The translations under genes were made by a program, and so were the position numbers. DNA of 59,677 bases from an uncultured Lachnospiraceae bacterium (GTDB lineage: Bacteria; Bacillota; Clostridia; Lachnospirales; Lachnospiraceae), in assembly GCA_902779395.1 (NCBI GenBank), contig CACZBK010000025.1, positions 1 through 59,677 on the forward strand, read 5' to 3'. This document shows positions 35,563-44,094 of the stretch, piece by piece; the first letter of the stretch is position 1, and each line of letters begins with the position of its first letter. Under the pieces are notes generated by a model. The model saw only the letters and a list, made by a program, of their open reading frames with translations. It was not told the DNA's origin and made no database searches.

Positions 35563-36765
35563 ATGAAAAAACAACCCCGTTCATTTTCGTATGAGATAAA
35601 CCAACTGGTCGTTGCCGGCTTCGGCATGGCCTTTTTTCTGATATTCTGTGCATGCGCTTTACTTCTGTTCCTGACAGAAGGGACGCACGAAAGATTTGTC
35701 CTGAAACTTCTGATAATGCTTGCTATCTATCTTACACTGTACATTTCTTATTCGATATTCATAGTAAACAGGATCAAAAAAATGTTTGTCCCGCTTGATA
35801 AGCTGGCAAACGGGCTTTTGAAGGATCAGGTATTTGTTGATGAGGGAGAGAAGGATCTTAAAGCTTTTGCCGATTCGTTAAAAGAACAGGCAAGGCAGAT
35901 GAACGAGCTTTCGAAGGAACTTAAGGATACAAGGGAGGATCTTGACGGCGCATTTTTATCATCTAAAGAAGGCAAGGAGAATCTTAATAAGAGCATATCC
36001 TGGCTTTTTGCCCAGGCGGAGTATGCACACCGGCATAAAGAGGAAATGATATCTGCCCGTGACGGGATCACACAGATATTGAATGATCTTCTTTCCTCCG
36101 AAAAGGCTCTTAAAGACAGAAAAAATGACCTTTTTGAATTGTCCGGCGGGATAGAAGGCTATATAAAAGAGAATATGCGTTCCCAGACCGATACGGTCTC
36201 GGAATTTAAAGAACTTTCAGGTAGTTATACGCTGCTTGAGAGTATATTCAGTGAATCTGAAGATCTGCTGTCATCGATCTACAACGAAATGACTGCGCTT
36301 CAGTCACAGGCTTCGCAATTGAATCTTTATGTTATGAATACCGCTCTTGATATTTCCAGAGCAGGAAGCATAACTTTATCGGCATTGTCTGCCATGGATG
36401 AGATAAAACTGATGAGTGCAGGCATAAACGATAAGACGGATAATGTCATTCTTCTTATCATACGTGCCAGAAATGCTCTGAAACTGGCTATGGATCAGAG
36501 CGGTGAATGCCGGGAAAAAGGAATTGAATGTTCGGAGAGCTTTTCGGGTACCGCGGATTACCTTACCGCACTGGCTGATAATATGAAGAGCTTTCTTGGT
36601 ACGGGAGAAGGGATGCTTAATGATACTCAGGCGATCTCCCAGGGCGTTTTTGACCTTAAGATAAAAGAGGAAGCACGTGCAAAAAATGAACAACTGCTTT
36701 CGGCTGACATTGATAAGCTGGAAGAATATATAAGGGAATGGAAAGATCAGGAAAATAACAGCTGA
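35563..36765 (+). CDS. Two-helix membrane protein with diverged chemoreceptor-like coiled coil
   Basis: 400 residues. Two transmembrane helices (about 17-38 and 46-68) with almost no loop between them are followed by a HAMP-like stretch (RIKKMFVPLDKLANGLLKD) and a long coiled coil to the end. Around residues 247-285 the text QLNLYVMNTALDISRAG, then AMDEIKLMSAGI lines up with the chemoreceptor hairpin tip NLLALNAAIEAARAGE and its ADEIRKLA return helix, but the conserved E and R contacts have changed. So it looks like a sensorless, diverged methyl-accepting protein, perhaps acting through other partners. No ligand-binding domain. It is placed oddly between ilvC and leuC, and the RBS is unclear. 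Confidence 0.6.
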   Translation: MKKQPRSFSYEINQLVVAGFGMAFFLIFCACALLLFLTEGTHERFVLKLLIMLAIYLTLYISYSIFIVNRIKKMFVPLDKLANGLLKDQVFVDEGEKDLKAFADSLKEQARQMNELSKELKDTREDLDGAFLSSKEGKENLNKSISWLFAQAEYAHRHKEEMISARDGITQILNDLLSSEKALKDRKNDLFELSGGIEGYIKENMRSQTDTVSEFKELSGSYTLLESIFSESEDLLSSIYNEMTALQSQASQLNLYVMNTALDISRAGSITLSALSAMDEIKLMSAGINDKTDNVILLIIRARNALKLAMDQSGECREKGIECSESFSGTADYLTALADNMKSFLGTGEGMLNDTQAISQGVFDLKIKEEARAKNEQLLSADIDKLEEYIREWKDQENNS

Positions 36766-36771
36766 TTTTTC

Positions 36772-36800
36772 TTTACCTGATAAAGATTTTATGTTAACAT
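36772..36800 (+). promoter_or_regulatory. Candidate promoter of leuCD
   Basis: TTTACC (36772-36777), 17-base spacer, TAACAT (36795-36800) with TG at 36792-36793 (extended -10). It lies in the 69-base gap before leuC. Confidence 0.4.
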
Positions 36801-36834
36801 GGCAAAGATAGTTTTTTAAGGAGGAAGTTGGAAA

Positions 36835-38094
36835 ATGGGCATGACTATGACTCAAAAGATCCTTGCTAACGGAGCAGGGCTTGAAAAGGTGGAAGCCGGA
36901 CAGCTTATAATGGCTAAGCTCAACCTGGTACTCGGTAATGATATTACCAGTCCCGTGGCTATTCATGAAATGGAAAAATTCACATCAAAGGGAGTGTTTG
37001 ATAAAGATAAGATAGCGCTTGTTCCGGATCATTTTGTTCCCAATAAGGATATCAAATCAGCGGAACACTGCAAGTGTGTCAGGGAGTTTGCAAATAAGAA
37101 TGATATCACAAACTATTTTGAAGTCGGTGAAATGGGTATCGAACATGCGCTGCTTCCTGAAAAAGGACTTACTGTTCCCGGGGATGTTATAATCGGTGCC
37201 GATTCTCATACCTGTACCTATGGAGCTTTAGGTGCTTTCTCTACAGGTGTCGGTTCTACGGATATGGCGGCAGGTATGGCTACAGGTGAAGCGTGGTTCA
37301 AAGTCCCGTCTGCCATAAAGTTCAATCTCGTCGGCAAACCTGCCAAATGGATCAGCGGTAAGGATATCATACTGCATATCATCGGTCTTATCGGCGTGGA
37401 TGGAGCCCTGTACCGTTCAATGGAATTTGTCGGTGAAGGTATAAAGTATCTTTCGATGGATGACAGATTTACCATTGCCAATATGGCTATCGAAGCCGGC
37501 GGAAAGAACGGTATCTTCCCGGTGGATGATCAGACCGTTGCATATCTGAAAGAACATACAAAACGTGAATACAAAGTCTTTGAAGCTGACGCAGATGCAC
37601 ATTATGACGAAGAGTACACCATAGAACTCGATAAATTAAAACCTACCGTTTCATTCCCTCATCTGCCGGAGAATACACATACCATAGACGAGGTGGGCGA
37701 TATAAAGATAGATCAGGTTGTTATAGGTTCATGTACAAACGGAAGGCTTGAAGATATGCGTGTTGCCGCATCTATACTTAAGGGACGTCATATTGCAAAA
37801 GGCATGCGCTGCATTGTTATTCCCGCAACACAGAATGTTTATCTGCAGTGCATGGAAGAAGGCCTGTTAAAAACCTTTATTGAATCAGGCTGTGTTGTTT
37901 CCACACCTACCTGCGGTCCCTGCCTCGGAGGATATATGGGTATACTTGCGGAAGGAGAACGCTGTGTCTCGACAACCAACCGTAATTTTGTTGGACGTAT
38001 GGGTCATATTAACAGTGAGATCTATCTGGCTAGTCCGGCTGTAGCCGCAGCCAGCGCTGTCAGGGGATGTATAGCCGGCCCTGAAGATATTTAA
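36835..38094 (+). CDS. leuC: 3-isopropylmalate dehydratase large subunit
   Basis: 419 residues, the short LeuC/HacA-like form found in Clostridia and archaea. The [4Fe-4S] ligands are Cys in [11 protein letters not shown] and the pair in [12 protein letters not shown]. Substrate and fold segments [21 protein letters not shown] and [10 protein letters not shown] are intact. With LeuD it isomerises 2-isopropylmalate to 3-isopropylmalate in leucine synthesis. The ATG at 36835 is 10 bases after AAGGAGG; ATGs at 36841 and 36847 are less well spaced. leuD follows 16 bases later. leuA and leuB are not in the window. Confidence 0.96.
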   Translation: MGMTMTQKILANGAGLEKVEAGQLIMAKLNLVLGNDITSPVAIHEMEKFTSKGVFDKDKIALVPDHFVPNKDIKSAEHCKCVREFANKNDITNYFEVGEMGIEHALLPEKGLTVPGDVIIGADSHTCTYGALGAFSTGVGSTDMAAGMATGEAWFKVPSAIKFNLVGKPAKWISGKDIILHIIGLIGVDGALYRSMEFVGEGIKYLSMDDRFTIANMAIEAGGKNGIFPVDDQTVAYLKEHTKREYKVFEADADAHYDEEYTIELDKLKPTVSFPHLPENTHTIDEVGDIKIDQVVIGSCTNGRLEDMRVAASILKGRHIAKGMRCIVIPATQNVYLQCMEEGLLKTFIESGCVVSTPTCGPCLGGYMGILAEGERCVSTTNRNFVGRMGHINSEIYLASPAVAAASAVRGCIAGPEDI

Positions 38095-38110
38095 TGGAGG
38101 TAAGACTGAT

Positions 38111-38599
38111 ATGAAAGCAGAAGGAAAAGTATTTAAATACGGTGATAATGTGGATACGGATGTAATAATCCCCGCCAGGTATCTGAACTCTTCAGATCCT
38201 AAGGAACTGGCGTTACACTGCATGGAAGATATTGATAAGGATTTTGTAAATAATGTTAAGCAGGGGGATATAATCGTAGCAGATAAGAATTTCGGCTGCG
38301 GTTCATCGAGAGAGCATGCGCCTATCGCTATTAAGGCTGCAGGAGTGAGCTGTGTAATAGCCGAAACATTTGCGCGCATCTTCTACCGGAATTCCATTAA
38401 TATCGGTCTTCCTATCATGGAATGTCCCGAGGCGGCAAAGGCTATAAAGGCCGGTGATGAGGTTGAAGTTGATTTTGACAGCGGCGTCATCACTGATAAG
38501 ACCACGGGCGAATCGTTTAAGGCTCAGCCGTTCCCTGAATTTATGCAGGAGATAATAAAAGCAGAAGGACTGATAAATTATATCAATTCCAAAAAGTGA
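38111..38599 (+). CDS. leuD: 3-isopropylmalate dehydratase small subunit
   Basis: 162 residues, usual for the short form paired with this LeuC. Motifs: [13 protein letters not shown] and the swivelling-domain loop [12 protein letters not shown], then [23 protein letters not shown] lies before ATG 38111. Its last codons overlap the GTG start of the following NusG-II gene (GTGA), so translation appears to run on into a functionally unrelated membrane pair. Confidence 0.96.
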   Translation: MKAEGKVFKYGDNVDTDVIIPARYLNSSDPKELALHCMEDIDKDFVNNVKQGDIIVADKNFGCGSSREHAPIAIKAAGVSCVIAETFARIFYRNSINIGLPIMECPEAAKAIKAGDEVEVDFDSGVITDKTTGESFKAQPFPEFMQEIIKAEGLINYINSKK

Positions 38600-39000
38600 A
38601 AGAAGAGGCCGGCAGCTTAAAAAGACTGCCCATTAAAAAAGCGGATATATTGCTTGCGCTCATTTTGTCTGTGACCGGTATTTTTCTGCTATTGATCGGC
38701 AGGCTTAATGCCGGGGAAAACAGCCGGTTATGGGTACGCGGATATCAGGACGGAGTGCCTGTATTTGAATATCCTGCAGACGCTCAGGTGAGGACAACGA
38801 TCCATACTCCGGACAAAACAGGCATAAATGTAGTGGTGATCGATGATAATAAGGTTTATGTCGACTCCGCCGACTGTCCGGGAAAAGATTGCGTAAAGAG
38901 AGGCATCATCACAAGAAGCGGTGAGGAGATAATATGCCTTCCCCACAGGCTGGTGATACGCATAGAGGGCGGAGAGGGTATCGATGTCATGGCAGATTGA
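38596..39000 (+). CDS. NusG domain II membrane-anchored protein (EetA-like)
   Basis: 134 residues from GTG 38596, overlapping the leuD stop by 4 bases. No separate RBS is seen and no other start fits. One transmembrane helix (about 18-38, [18 protein letters not shown]) is followed by an extracellular NusG-II domain with the family motif [12 protein letters not shown] then [11 protein letters not shown]; the cysteines could hold a cofactor or a disulfide. It pairs with the Gx-type membrane protein next door. The same pair is EetA/EetB in the Listeria flavin-based extracellular electron transfer locus. The rest of that locus is not in this window, so the role is inferred. Confidence 0.8.
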   Translation: MKEEAGSLKRLPIKKADILLALILSVTGIFLLLIGRLNAGENSRLWVRGYQDGVPVFEYPADAQVRTTIHTPDKTGINVVVIDDNKVYVDSADCPGKDCVKRGIITRSGEEIICLPHRLVIRIEGGEGIDVMAD

Positions 39001-39002
39001 AA

Positions 39003-39551
39003 ATGAAGATGAATTCAGGATATATAGCCGAATGCGGACTTTTGCTTGCTCTTGCGGTTATTGCTGCTTATGTTGAAATGCTCATACCGGTGGATCTTAT
39101 GCTGCCCGGTATCAAGGCGGGGCTTGCTAATTGTGTGATCCTGTTTATCCTCTACAGGATGGGGCCTCTGCAGGCAATGATGATAAGCCTGCTAAGGACG
39201 ATGATCATGGCCTTTGCATTTACTTCTCCCGCGGTACTGATATACAGTTTCAGCGGAGCTCTGATAAGCATAATTATCATGACGGCGCTCAGCAAAAGCA
39301 AAGCTTTTTCCGTCTACGGCGTGAGTATGGCCGGAGGAGTAAGTCATAATATAACACAGCTTATTGCGGCTTCGTATTTCATGCTTTCATCGGGAAGCAG
39401 CTTATCTGATCTGCTGACATATTATTTGCCGATACTTATTTTCAGCGGGATCGCTGCAGGGATATTTAATGCTATTATCGCAGATATACTCATAAAACGC
39501 ATCCCGCAAAAAAAAGACAGGATAAAGGAAGATAAATGTACGCATATCTGA
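39003..39551 (+). CDS. Gx transporter family membrane protein (heptaprenyl-diphosphate synthase component I-like, EetB-like)
   Basis: 182 residues from ATG 39003; a longer frame from 38934 would overlap the previous gene by 67 bases and adds a polar, non-conserved leader. Five or six transmembrane helices; text IPGIKAGLANCVILFILYRMGPLQA-like (actual: LPGIKAGLANCV), and GVSMAGGVSHNITQLIAASY is typical of the family. It is named for heptaprenyl diphosphate synthase component I, but its fold resembles ECF-type substrate-binding membrane proteins. It lies 2 bases after the NusG-II gene and overlaps ruvA by 16 bases. Confidence 0.82.
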   Translation: MKMNSGYIAECGLLLALAVIAAYVEMLIPVDLMLPGIKAGLANCVILFILYRMGPLQAMMISLLRTMIMAFAFTSPAVLIYSFSGALISIIIMTALSKSKAFSVYGVSMAGGVSHNITQLIAASYFMLSSGSSLSDLLTYYLPILIFSGIAAGIFNAIIADILIKRIPQKKDRIKEDKCTHI

Positions 39552-40129
39552 AAGGAACGCTGGAGTACAAATTCAGCGATCATATAATAATCGAAACCGG
39601 CGGAATAGGATATAATGTTTTTTATCCCGCCGCCCGTATATCCATGCTTCCGCCTTTGGGAAGCGAGATCACTGTTTTTACATATACAGCCGTTCGTGAA
39701 GATGCCATGCAGCTTTACGGATTTGACAGTATGGATGATAAAGAATTATTCTGTACGCTCATAGCCGTGAGCGGTGTCGGCCCTAAGGCCGGGATGAGTC
39801 TTCTTTCGGAACTTACGGCTACGCAGATACGCCTGGCTATAATCGGAGGCGATATAAAGGCGCTGTGCAAGGCCCAGGGTGTTGCAAAGAAAACGGCCGA
39901 GCGTATAATAGTCGATCTTAAAGCAAAGCTTAATGTTGATGAAGATATACTGAAAACGCAGGGAACAGATATGACAGCGCCGGCAAGTGCGGATCAAAAT
40001 GAAGCGGTGCAGGCCCTGGTCGCTTTGGGCTATGCAGCAAAAGATGCATTGGCCGCCGTGGCTAAAGCAATTGCGGAAAATGCGGAAGGTACTCAGGAAA
40101 TACTTAAAGCCGCGCTGAGGTATATGTGA
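39536..40129 (+). CDS. ruvA: Holliday junction branch migration protein RuvA
   Basis: 197 residues. The N-terminal OB-fold domain starts [12 protein letters not shown] and includes [12 protein letters not shown]. The helix-hairpin-helix motifs are [12 protein letters not shown] and [19 protein letters not shown]. The C-terminal RuvB-binding domain includes [14 protein letters not shown]. RuvA binds four-way junctions as a tetramer and recruits RuvB. The start overlaps the previous gene by 16 bases, with a weak RBS (AAAGGAAG). ruvB starts one base after the stop. Confidence 0.96.
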   Translation: MYAYLKGTLEYKFSDHIIIETGGIGYNVFYPAARISMLPPLGSEITVFTYTAVREDAMQLYGFDSMDDKELFCTLIAVSGVGPKAGMSLLSELTATQIRLAIIGGDIKALCKAQGVAKKTAERIIVDLKAKLNVDEDILKTQGTDMTAPASADQNEAVQALVALGYAAKDALAAVAKAIAENAEGTQEILKAALRYM

Positions 40130-40130
40130 A

Positions 40131-41132
40131 ATGCCTAAAAGAATGATAGAGACCTCTTTTACGGAGGAAGATCTTAAAATAGAGAATACGTTAAGGCCGC
40201 AGTTCTTAAAGGATTATACAGGGCAGGAGAAGATAAAGACTAATTTAAAGATCTTTATCGAAGCGGCCAAGGGAAGGGGAGAATCGCTGGATCACGCCCT
40301 TTTCTACGGACCTCCGGGACTGGGTAAAACTACTCTGGCCGGTGTTATCGCTAATGAGATGGGTGTAAACATTAAGATAACCAGCGGACCTGCCATAGAA
40401 AAACCGGGGGATCTGGCAGCGATACTCAACAGCCTTCAGGAAGGTGATATCTTATTTATAGATGAGATCCACCGGCTTTCCAGGCAGGTGGAAGAAGTGC
40501 TATATCCGGCTATGGAAGATTTCGCCATAGATATAATGATCGGAAAAGGAAGCGGGGCTAAATCCATACGGCTTGAACTGCCTAAATTCACTTTGATAGG
40601 TGCTACAACAAGGGCCGGTCTGCTGACTGCTCCTTTACGTGACCGTTTCGGCATAATATCAAGACTTGAATTTTATACCACAGATGAACTTACGGATATT
40701 ATCAAAAACTCGGCAAGAAAACTTTCCGTTAAAGTAGATGAAGAAGGTGCGCGTGAGATGGCACGCCGCAGCCGCGGAACTCCGAGACTGGCAAATCGTA
40801 TGTTGAAACGTGTGAGGGATTTTGCGCAGATCAGATCCGAGGACGGTATGATAACAAAGCAGGTTGCCGATGAGGCGCTGGATCTCCTTGAAGTGGATAA
40901 ACTGGGTCTTGATAATACTGACAGGAACATGCTTCTTGCCATTATTGAAAATTTTGCAGGCGGGCCGGTAGGTCTTGAAACCCTGGCAGCTTCTCTTGGA
41001 GAAGACGCGGGGACTATAGAAGATGTATACGAACCTTACCTTCTGCAGAATGGACTGATCAATCGTACGCCGAGGGGACGGGTCGCAACAGAGGCAGCTT
41101 ATACTCATTTCGGACTGAAATTTTCAAATTAG
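40131..41132 (+). CDS. ruvB: Holliday junction branch migration ATPase RuvB
   Basis: 333 residues, standard length. Walker [10 protein letters not shown], Walker [16 protein letters not shown], sensor 1 [19 protein letters not shown] and the C-terminal winged helix with [16 protein letters not shown] are all intact. It powers branch migration with RuvA. ruvC is not in the window. It directly follows ruvA. Confidence 0.97.
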   Translation: MPKRMIETSFTEEDLKIENTLRPQFLKDYTGQEKIKTNLKIFIEAAKGRGESLDHALFYGPPGLGKTTLAGVIANEMGVNIKITSGPAIEKPGDLAAILNSLQEGDILFIDEIHRLSRQVEEVLYPAMEDFAIDIMIGKGSGAKSIRLELPKFTLIGATTRAGLLTAPLRDRFGIISRLEFYTTDELTDIIKNSARKLSVKVDEEGAREMARRSRGTPRLANRMLKRVRDFAQIRSEDGMITKQVADEALDLLEVDKLGLDNTDRNMLLAIIENFAGGPVGLETLAASLGEDAGTIEDVYEPYLLQNGLINRTPRGRVATEAAYTHFGLKFSN

Positions 41133-41155
41133 TAAAAAAATTATGTAAACTATAC

Positions 41156-41184
41156 TTGAAATAAGGCCGCATAATTATTATAAT
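41156..41184 (+). promoter_or_regulatory. Sigma-A promoter of the zapA-like gene
   Basis: TTGAAA (41156-41161), exactly 17 bases, perfect TATAAT (41179-41184). The leader to the ATG at 41220 is about 30 bases. Confidence 0.8.
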
Positions 41185-41219
41185 AACTCTGTATTTGTGT
41201 AAAATGCGGGAGGGGAGTC

Positions 41220-41906
41220 ATGGCAGAAAAAAGAGTCATCAAGGTGCTTATCGCCGGTAAGGTGATGACCATGAGCGGATACGAAAGCGAAGAGTACATG
41301 CAGAAGGTAGCCGCTTATATCAACAGCAAGATAGAAGAGTATGAGAAAACAGATGCTTTTCGGCATGCGTCTTCAGATATACGTCATCGTATGCTGGAAC
41401 TTAATTTTGCTGACAGTTATTTTAAAGAAAAAGAGCATTCGGAAGATCTTGAGCAGCGCCTTAAGGATAAGATAAACGAACTTGATGAGATGAAGCATAA
41501 TTATGTCAATTCCCAGGTGATGGTAGATGATCAGCGAAAAGATGTGGGAAGTTTAGAGGCTAAGCTTCGTGAAAGCGAGAAGAATATCACCAGACTTCAG
41601 ACTACGCTTCAGGAAAGAGAAAAGACAATAGCCGATCTGCAGGCAGCGCTAAAAGAAGCGGGCAGGGATCCGAGAACCCTGGAACCCGTGATAAGAAAAG
41701 AACCGGAATATGTTCAGACAAGTATAGAGGATCTGCTTGGAGTCAATAAGAACGATGATAAGAATGATGACAAAGCGGATCAGGAAAAAGATGTAAATAA
41801 AGAGGATCCTGCGGAGATACAGAAAAAGCAGGAAGAAACGGCTCTCAGGCTTGCTAAACAGTCGGAGGCATTCCGAAATAACAGAAATGGTAAAAGAAGA
41901 AGATAA
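41220..41906 (+). CDS. zapA: ZapA-family cell division protein with long coiled coil
   Basis: 228 residues, about twice a typical ZapA. The first about 90 residues are the ZapA domain (VIKVLIAGKVMTMSGYESEE, YMQKVAAYINSKIEEY, then RMLELNFADSYFKEK). A long coiled coil (about 75-145) and an acidic Asp/Lys-rich tail (about 165-228) with TSIEDLLGV in between follow. ZapA crosslinks FtsZ filaments in the septal ring. The extra coiled coil is common in Clostridia. RBS GGGAGGGGAG lies before the ATG. It is upstream of a U32 protein and a SEDS-PBP fusion, consistent with a wall/division unit. Confidence 0.85.
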   Translation: MAEKRVIKVLIAGKVMTMSGYESEEYMQKVAAYINSKIEEYEKTDAFRHASSDIRHRMLELNFADSYFKEKEHSEDLEQRLKDKINELDEMKHNYVNSQVMVDDQRKDVGSLEAKLRESEKNITRLQTTLQEREKTIADLQAALKEAGRDPRTLEPVIRKEPEYVQTSIEDLLGVNKNDDKNDDKADQEKDVNKEDPAEIQKKQEETALRLAKQSEAFRNNRNGKRRR

Positions 41907-44091
41907 AATATCAGATAACAAAGGGCAGCCAGAAACGGCTGCCTTGTCTGTAGATATGCATGAAAAAAAATGTCCGGAGCTGCTTGCGCCTGCAGGGGAG
42001 CCGGATTCGCTTTATGGTGCCTTTTCGGCAGGGGCCGATGCGGTATATCTTGGTGCTGAGAAGTTTTCGGCGAGAGCTTATGCAAAGAATTTTTCGAATG
42101 AAGATCTGATAAAAGCCCTTGATCATGCTCATCTTTTTGGCAAGAGGATATATCTGGCATGTAATATACTGATGCATCGTGCAGAGATCGAAGATATGTA
42201 TGAAGTCCTGGATCCTTTATATGAACATGGACTTGACGGGGTCATAGTACAGGATACGGGTGTGCTCATGTGCCTTAACCGGCGTTATCCTCTGCTCGGG
42301 CTGCATGCCAGTACGCAGATGAGCATTAACAGCATAAGCGGGATCAAATGGCTTAAAGAGCACGGAGTAAGCAGAGTGGTCCCCGGCAGGGAACTGTCCT
42401 TAGAGGAGATAAAACAGATAAAAGCTTCGGGCATTGAAGTGGAATGCTTTGTTCACGGCGCAATGTGCTATTCGTATTCCGGTAAATGCCTGTTAAGCTC
42501 CCTTGCAGGCGGGAGAAGCGGCAACAGGGGAAGATGTGCCGGACCGTGCAGACAGCCGTACAGCCTTAACGGATCGGAGAAGGCCTACTATCTGAGCATG
42601 AAGGATATGATGGCTCTTAAAAACATCGGCTCCCTGATAGATGCGGGAGTAGATTCGTTTAAGATCGAAGGGCGCATGAAAGCACCTGAATATGCAGCGG
42701 GGGTAAGTGCGATATATCGTAAATACATAGACAGGTATATCTCCGGCGAAGAAATAAGCCTTGAGGCAGACGATATCAGTGAACTTGAAGAGCTGTATAT
42801 GCGCAGCGAGCGTCAGGAAGGATATCTGTTTAAACATAACGGGCGTGATATGATAAGTCTTGACTCTCCTTCGTATTCCGGGGTTTCCGAAGAACGTAAG
42901 AGCAGGATAAGGGATAAGTATATCAGGATAAGGGCCAAGGCTTTGGCTGAGGCGTATGTCCGTATCAGGGCGGGTGAAAGAGCTTCACTTGAACTTGTAT
43001 ACGGAGATAAGAAGATATCGGTATCGGGTGCTTTATGTGAACAGGCTCAGAAACGCGCATTATCGGATGATGATATAAAAAAACAAATGCTTAGATCGGG
43101 CGATACCGATTTTACCGTGGACCGGCTGCATATCGAAAATGACGGAGCATCATTTATGCCTGTTTCGTCATTAAATGCACTGCGCCGTGACGGATTTGCG
43201 GCTTTAAATGAAGTGGTCCGCAAAAAAAATGCATTATCTCATGAAAAAGCATCTGCCGGTATCGAATGCAGGAATGATAACGCTGCGGAACTTATTATCG
43301 GGATATGTGGTGATGCGGATATCAGTAAGCTTGCAAAACTGGGGGCTGCGGATGGATTTATACTGGATATAACAGCTTTTTTAAAAAAGCCCGAACAGTA
43401 TCTGCAGGATGCACGCGGTGCAAAACTGAGCCTGAGGCTGCCTTCGGTCATCAGGCAAAAAGATCTGAAAAGGATCGGTGAGCTTATAGCGCGCTCTGCC
43501 GCTTATCCGTTAAGAGGTATTTATTGCGGATGTATTGACGGGATAGAACTGATAAAAGAACAGGCTGAAGGGATCAGTATATTCGGGGATCAGGGACTTT
43601 ATGTTTTTAATCCGTATTCCGAAGAACTTATGCTCAAAGACCTTACAGCATATACGATAAGCCATGAGTTTTCGGCTGCTGATATTAATAATGCAATAAG
43701 AAAGGATGCAGCTGAATTGATAATTTATGGACGCGTTCCGGTAATGTATTCGGCTAACTGCGTTATAAAAACAGAAAAAAAATGCGACCGGAAAACCGGC
43801 TGGAACATACTGTCCGATGAAAAAGGCCACAGCTTTCCGGTAAGAAGCGTCCATGAGTTCTGTTATAATATTATGTATAATTGTGTGCCGACCTCACTCC
43901 ACAGGGAAGCGTACAAAATACGAAATACGCTGGGCCTTAGATCCCTGAGGCTTGAGTTTACCGATGAGAATATCGATGAACAGATAAAGATAACGGATTC
44001 GTATAAAAAGATATTACAGGGCGGGGAGATAAGCTTTGTGATAGATGAAAAGAGACTCAGCAGAGGTCATTATAAAAGAGGAGTCGAATAG
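41887..44091 (+). CDS. U32 peptidase-family protein, RlhA-like (23S rRNA C2501 hydroxylation type)
   Basis: 734 residues from ATG 41887. The start is uncertain: TTG 41851 and ATG 41956 are in frame, and the family core KCPELLAPAGEP begins just after 41956. The U32 signature is intact: VECFVHGAMCYSYSGKCLLSS, with the following cysteines in NRGRCAGPCRQPY (quoted in parts). The C-terminal half matches the DUF3656-type extension of U32 proteins. E. coli RlhA, of this architecture, makes 5-hydroxycytidine in 23S rRNA; older names call it collagenase. The start overlaps zapA by 20 bases under the chosen ATG, and a hairpin at 41924-41943 lies near the start. Confidence 0.82.
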   Translation: MVKEEDKISDNKGQPETAALSVDMHEKKCPELLAPAGEPDSLYGAFSAGADAVYLGAEKFSARAYAKNFSNEDLIKALDHAHLFGKRIYLACNILMHRAEIEDMYEVLDPLYEHGLDGVIVQDTGVLMCLNRRYPLLGLHASTQMSINSISGIKWLKEHGVSRVVPGRELSLEEIKQIKASGIEVECFVHGAMCYSYSGKCLLSSLAGGRSGNRGRCAGPCRQPYSLNGSEKAYYLSMKDMMALKNIGSLIDAGVDSFKIEGRMKAPEYAAGVSAIYRKYIDRYISGEEISLEADDISELEELYMRSERQEGYLFKHNGRDMISLDSPSYSGVSEERKSRIRDKYIRIRAKALAEAYVRIRAGERASLELVYGDKKISVSGALCEQAQKRALSDDDIKKQMLRSGDTDFTVDRLHIENDGASFMPVSSLNALRRDGFAALNEVVRKKNALSHEKASAGIECRNDNAAELIIGICGDADISKLAKLGAADGFILDITAFLKKPEQYLQDARGAKLSLRLPSVIRQKDLKRIGELIARSAAYPLRGIYCGCIDGIELIKEQAEGISIFGDQGLYVFNPYSEELMLKDLTAYTISHEFSAADINNAIRKDAAELIIYGRVPVMYSANCVIKTEKKCDRKTGWNILSDEKGHSFPVRSVHEFCYNIMYNCVPTSLHREAYKIRNTLGLRSLRLEFTDENIDEQIKITDSYKKILQGGEISFVIDEKRLSRGHYKRGVE
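41924..41943 (+). other. Stem-loop at the zapA/U32 boundary
   Basis: GGCAGCC (41924-41930) pairs perfectly with GGCTGCC (41937-41943) around AGAAAC, 18 bases after the zapA stop, followed by TTGTCTG. It could be a weak terminator or attenuator, or be merely coding if the U32 gene starts upstream of it. Confidence 0.45.
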
Positions 44092-44094
44092 TTA

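Noticed and set aside
38934-39002. Longer N-terminus for the Gx-family gene
   Set aside because: Adds 23 polar residues overlapping the NusG-II gene; the family begins at the first membrane helix.
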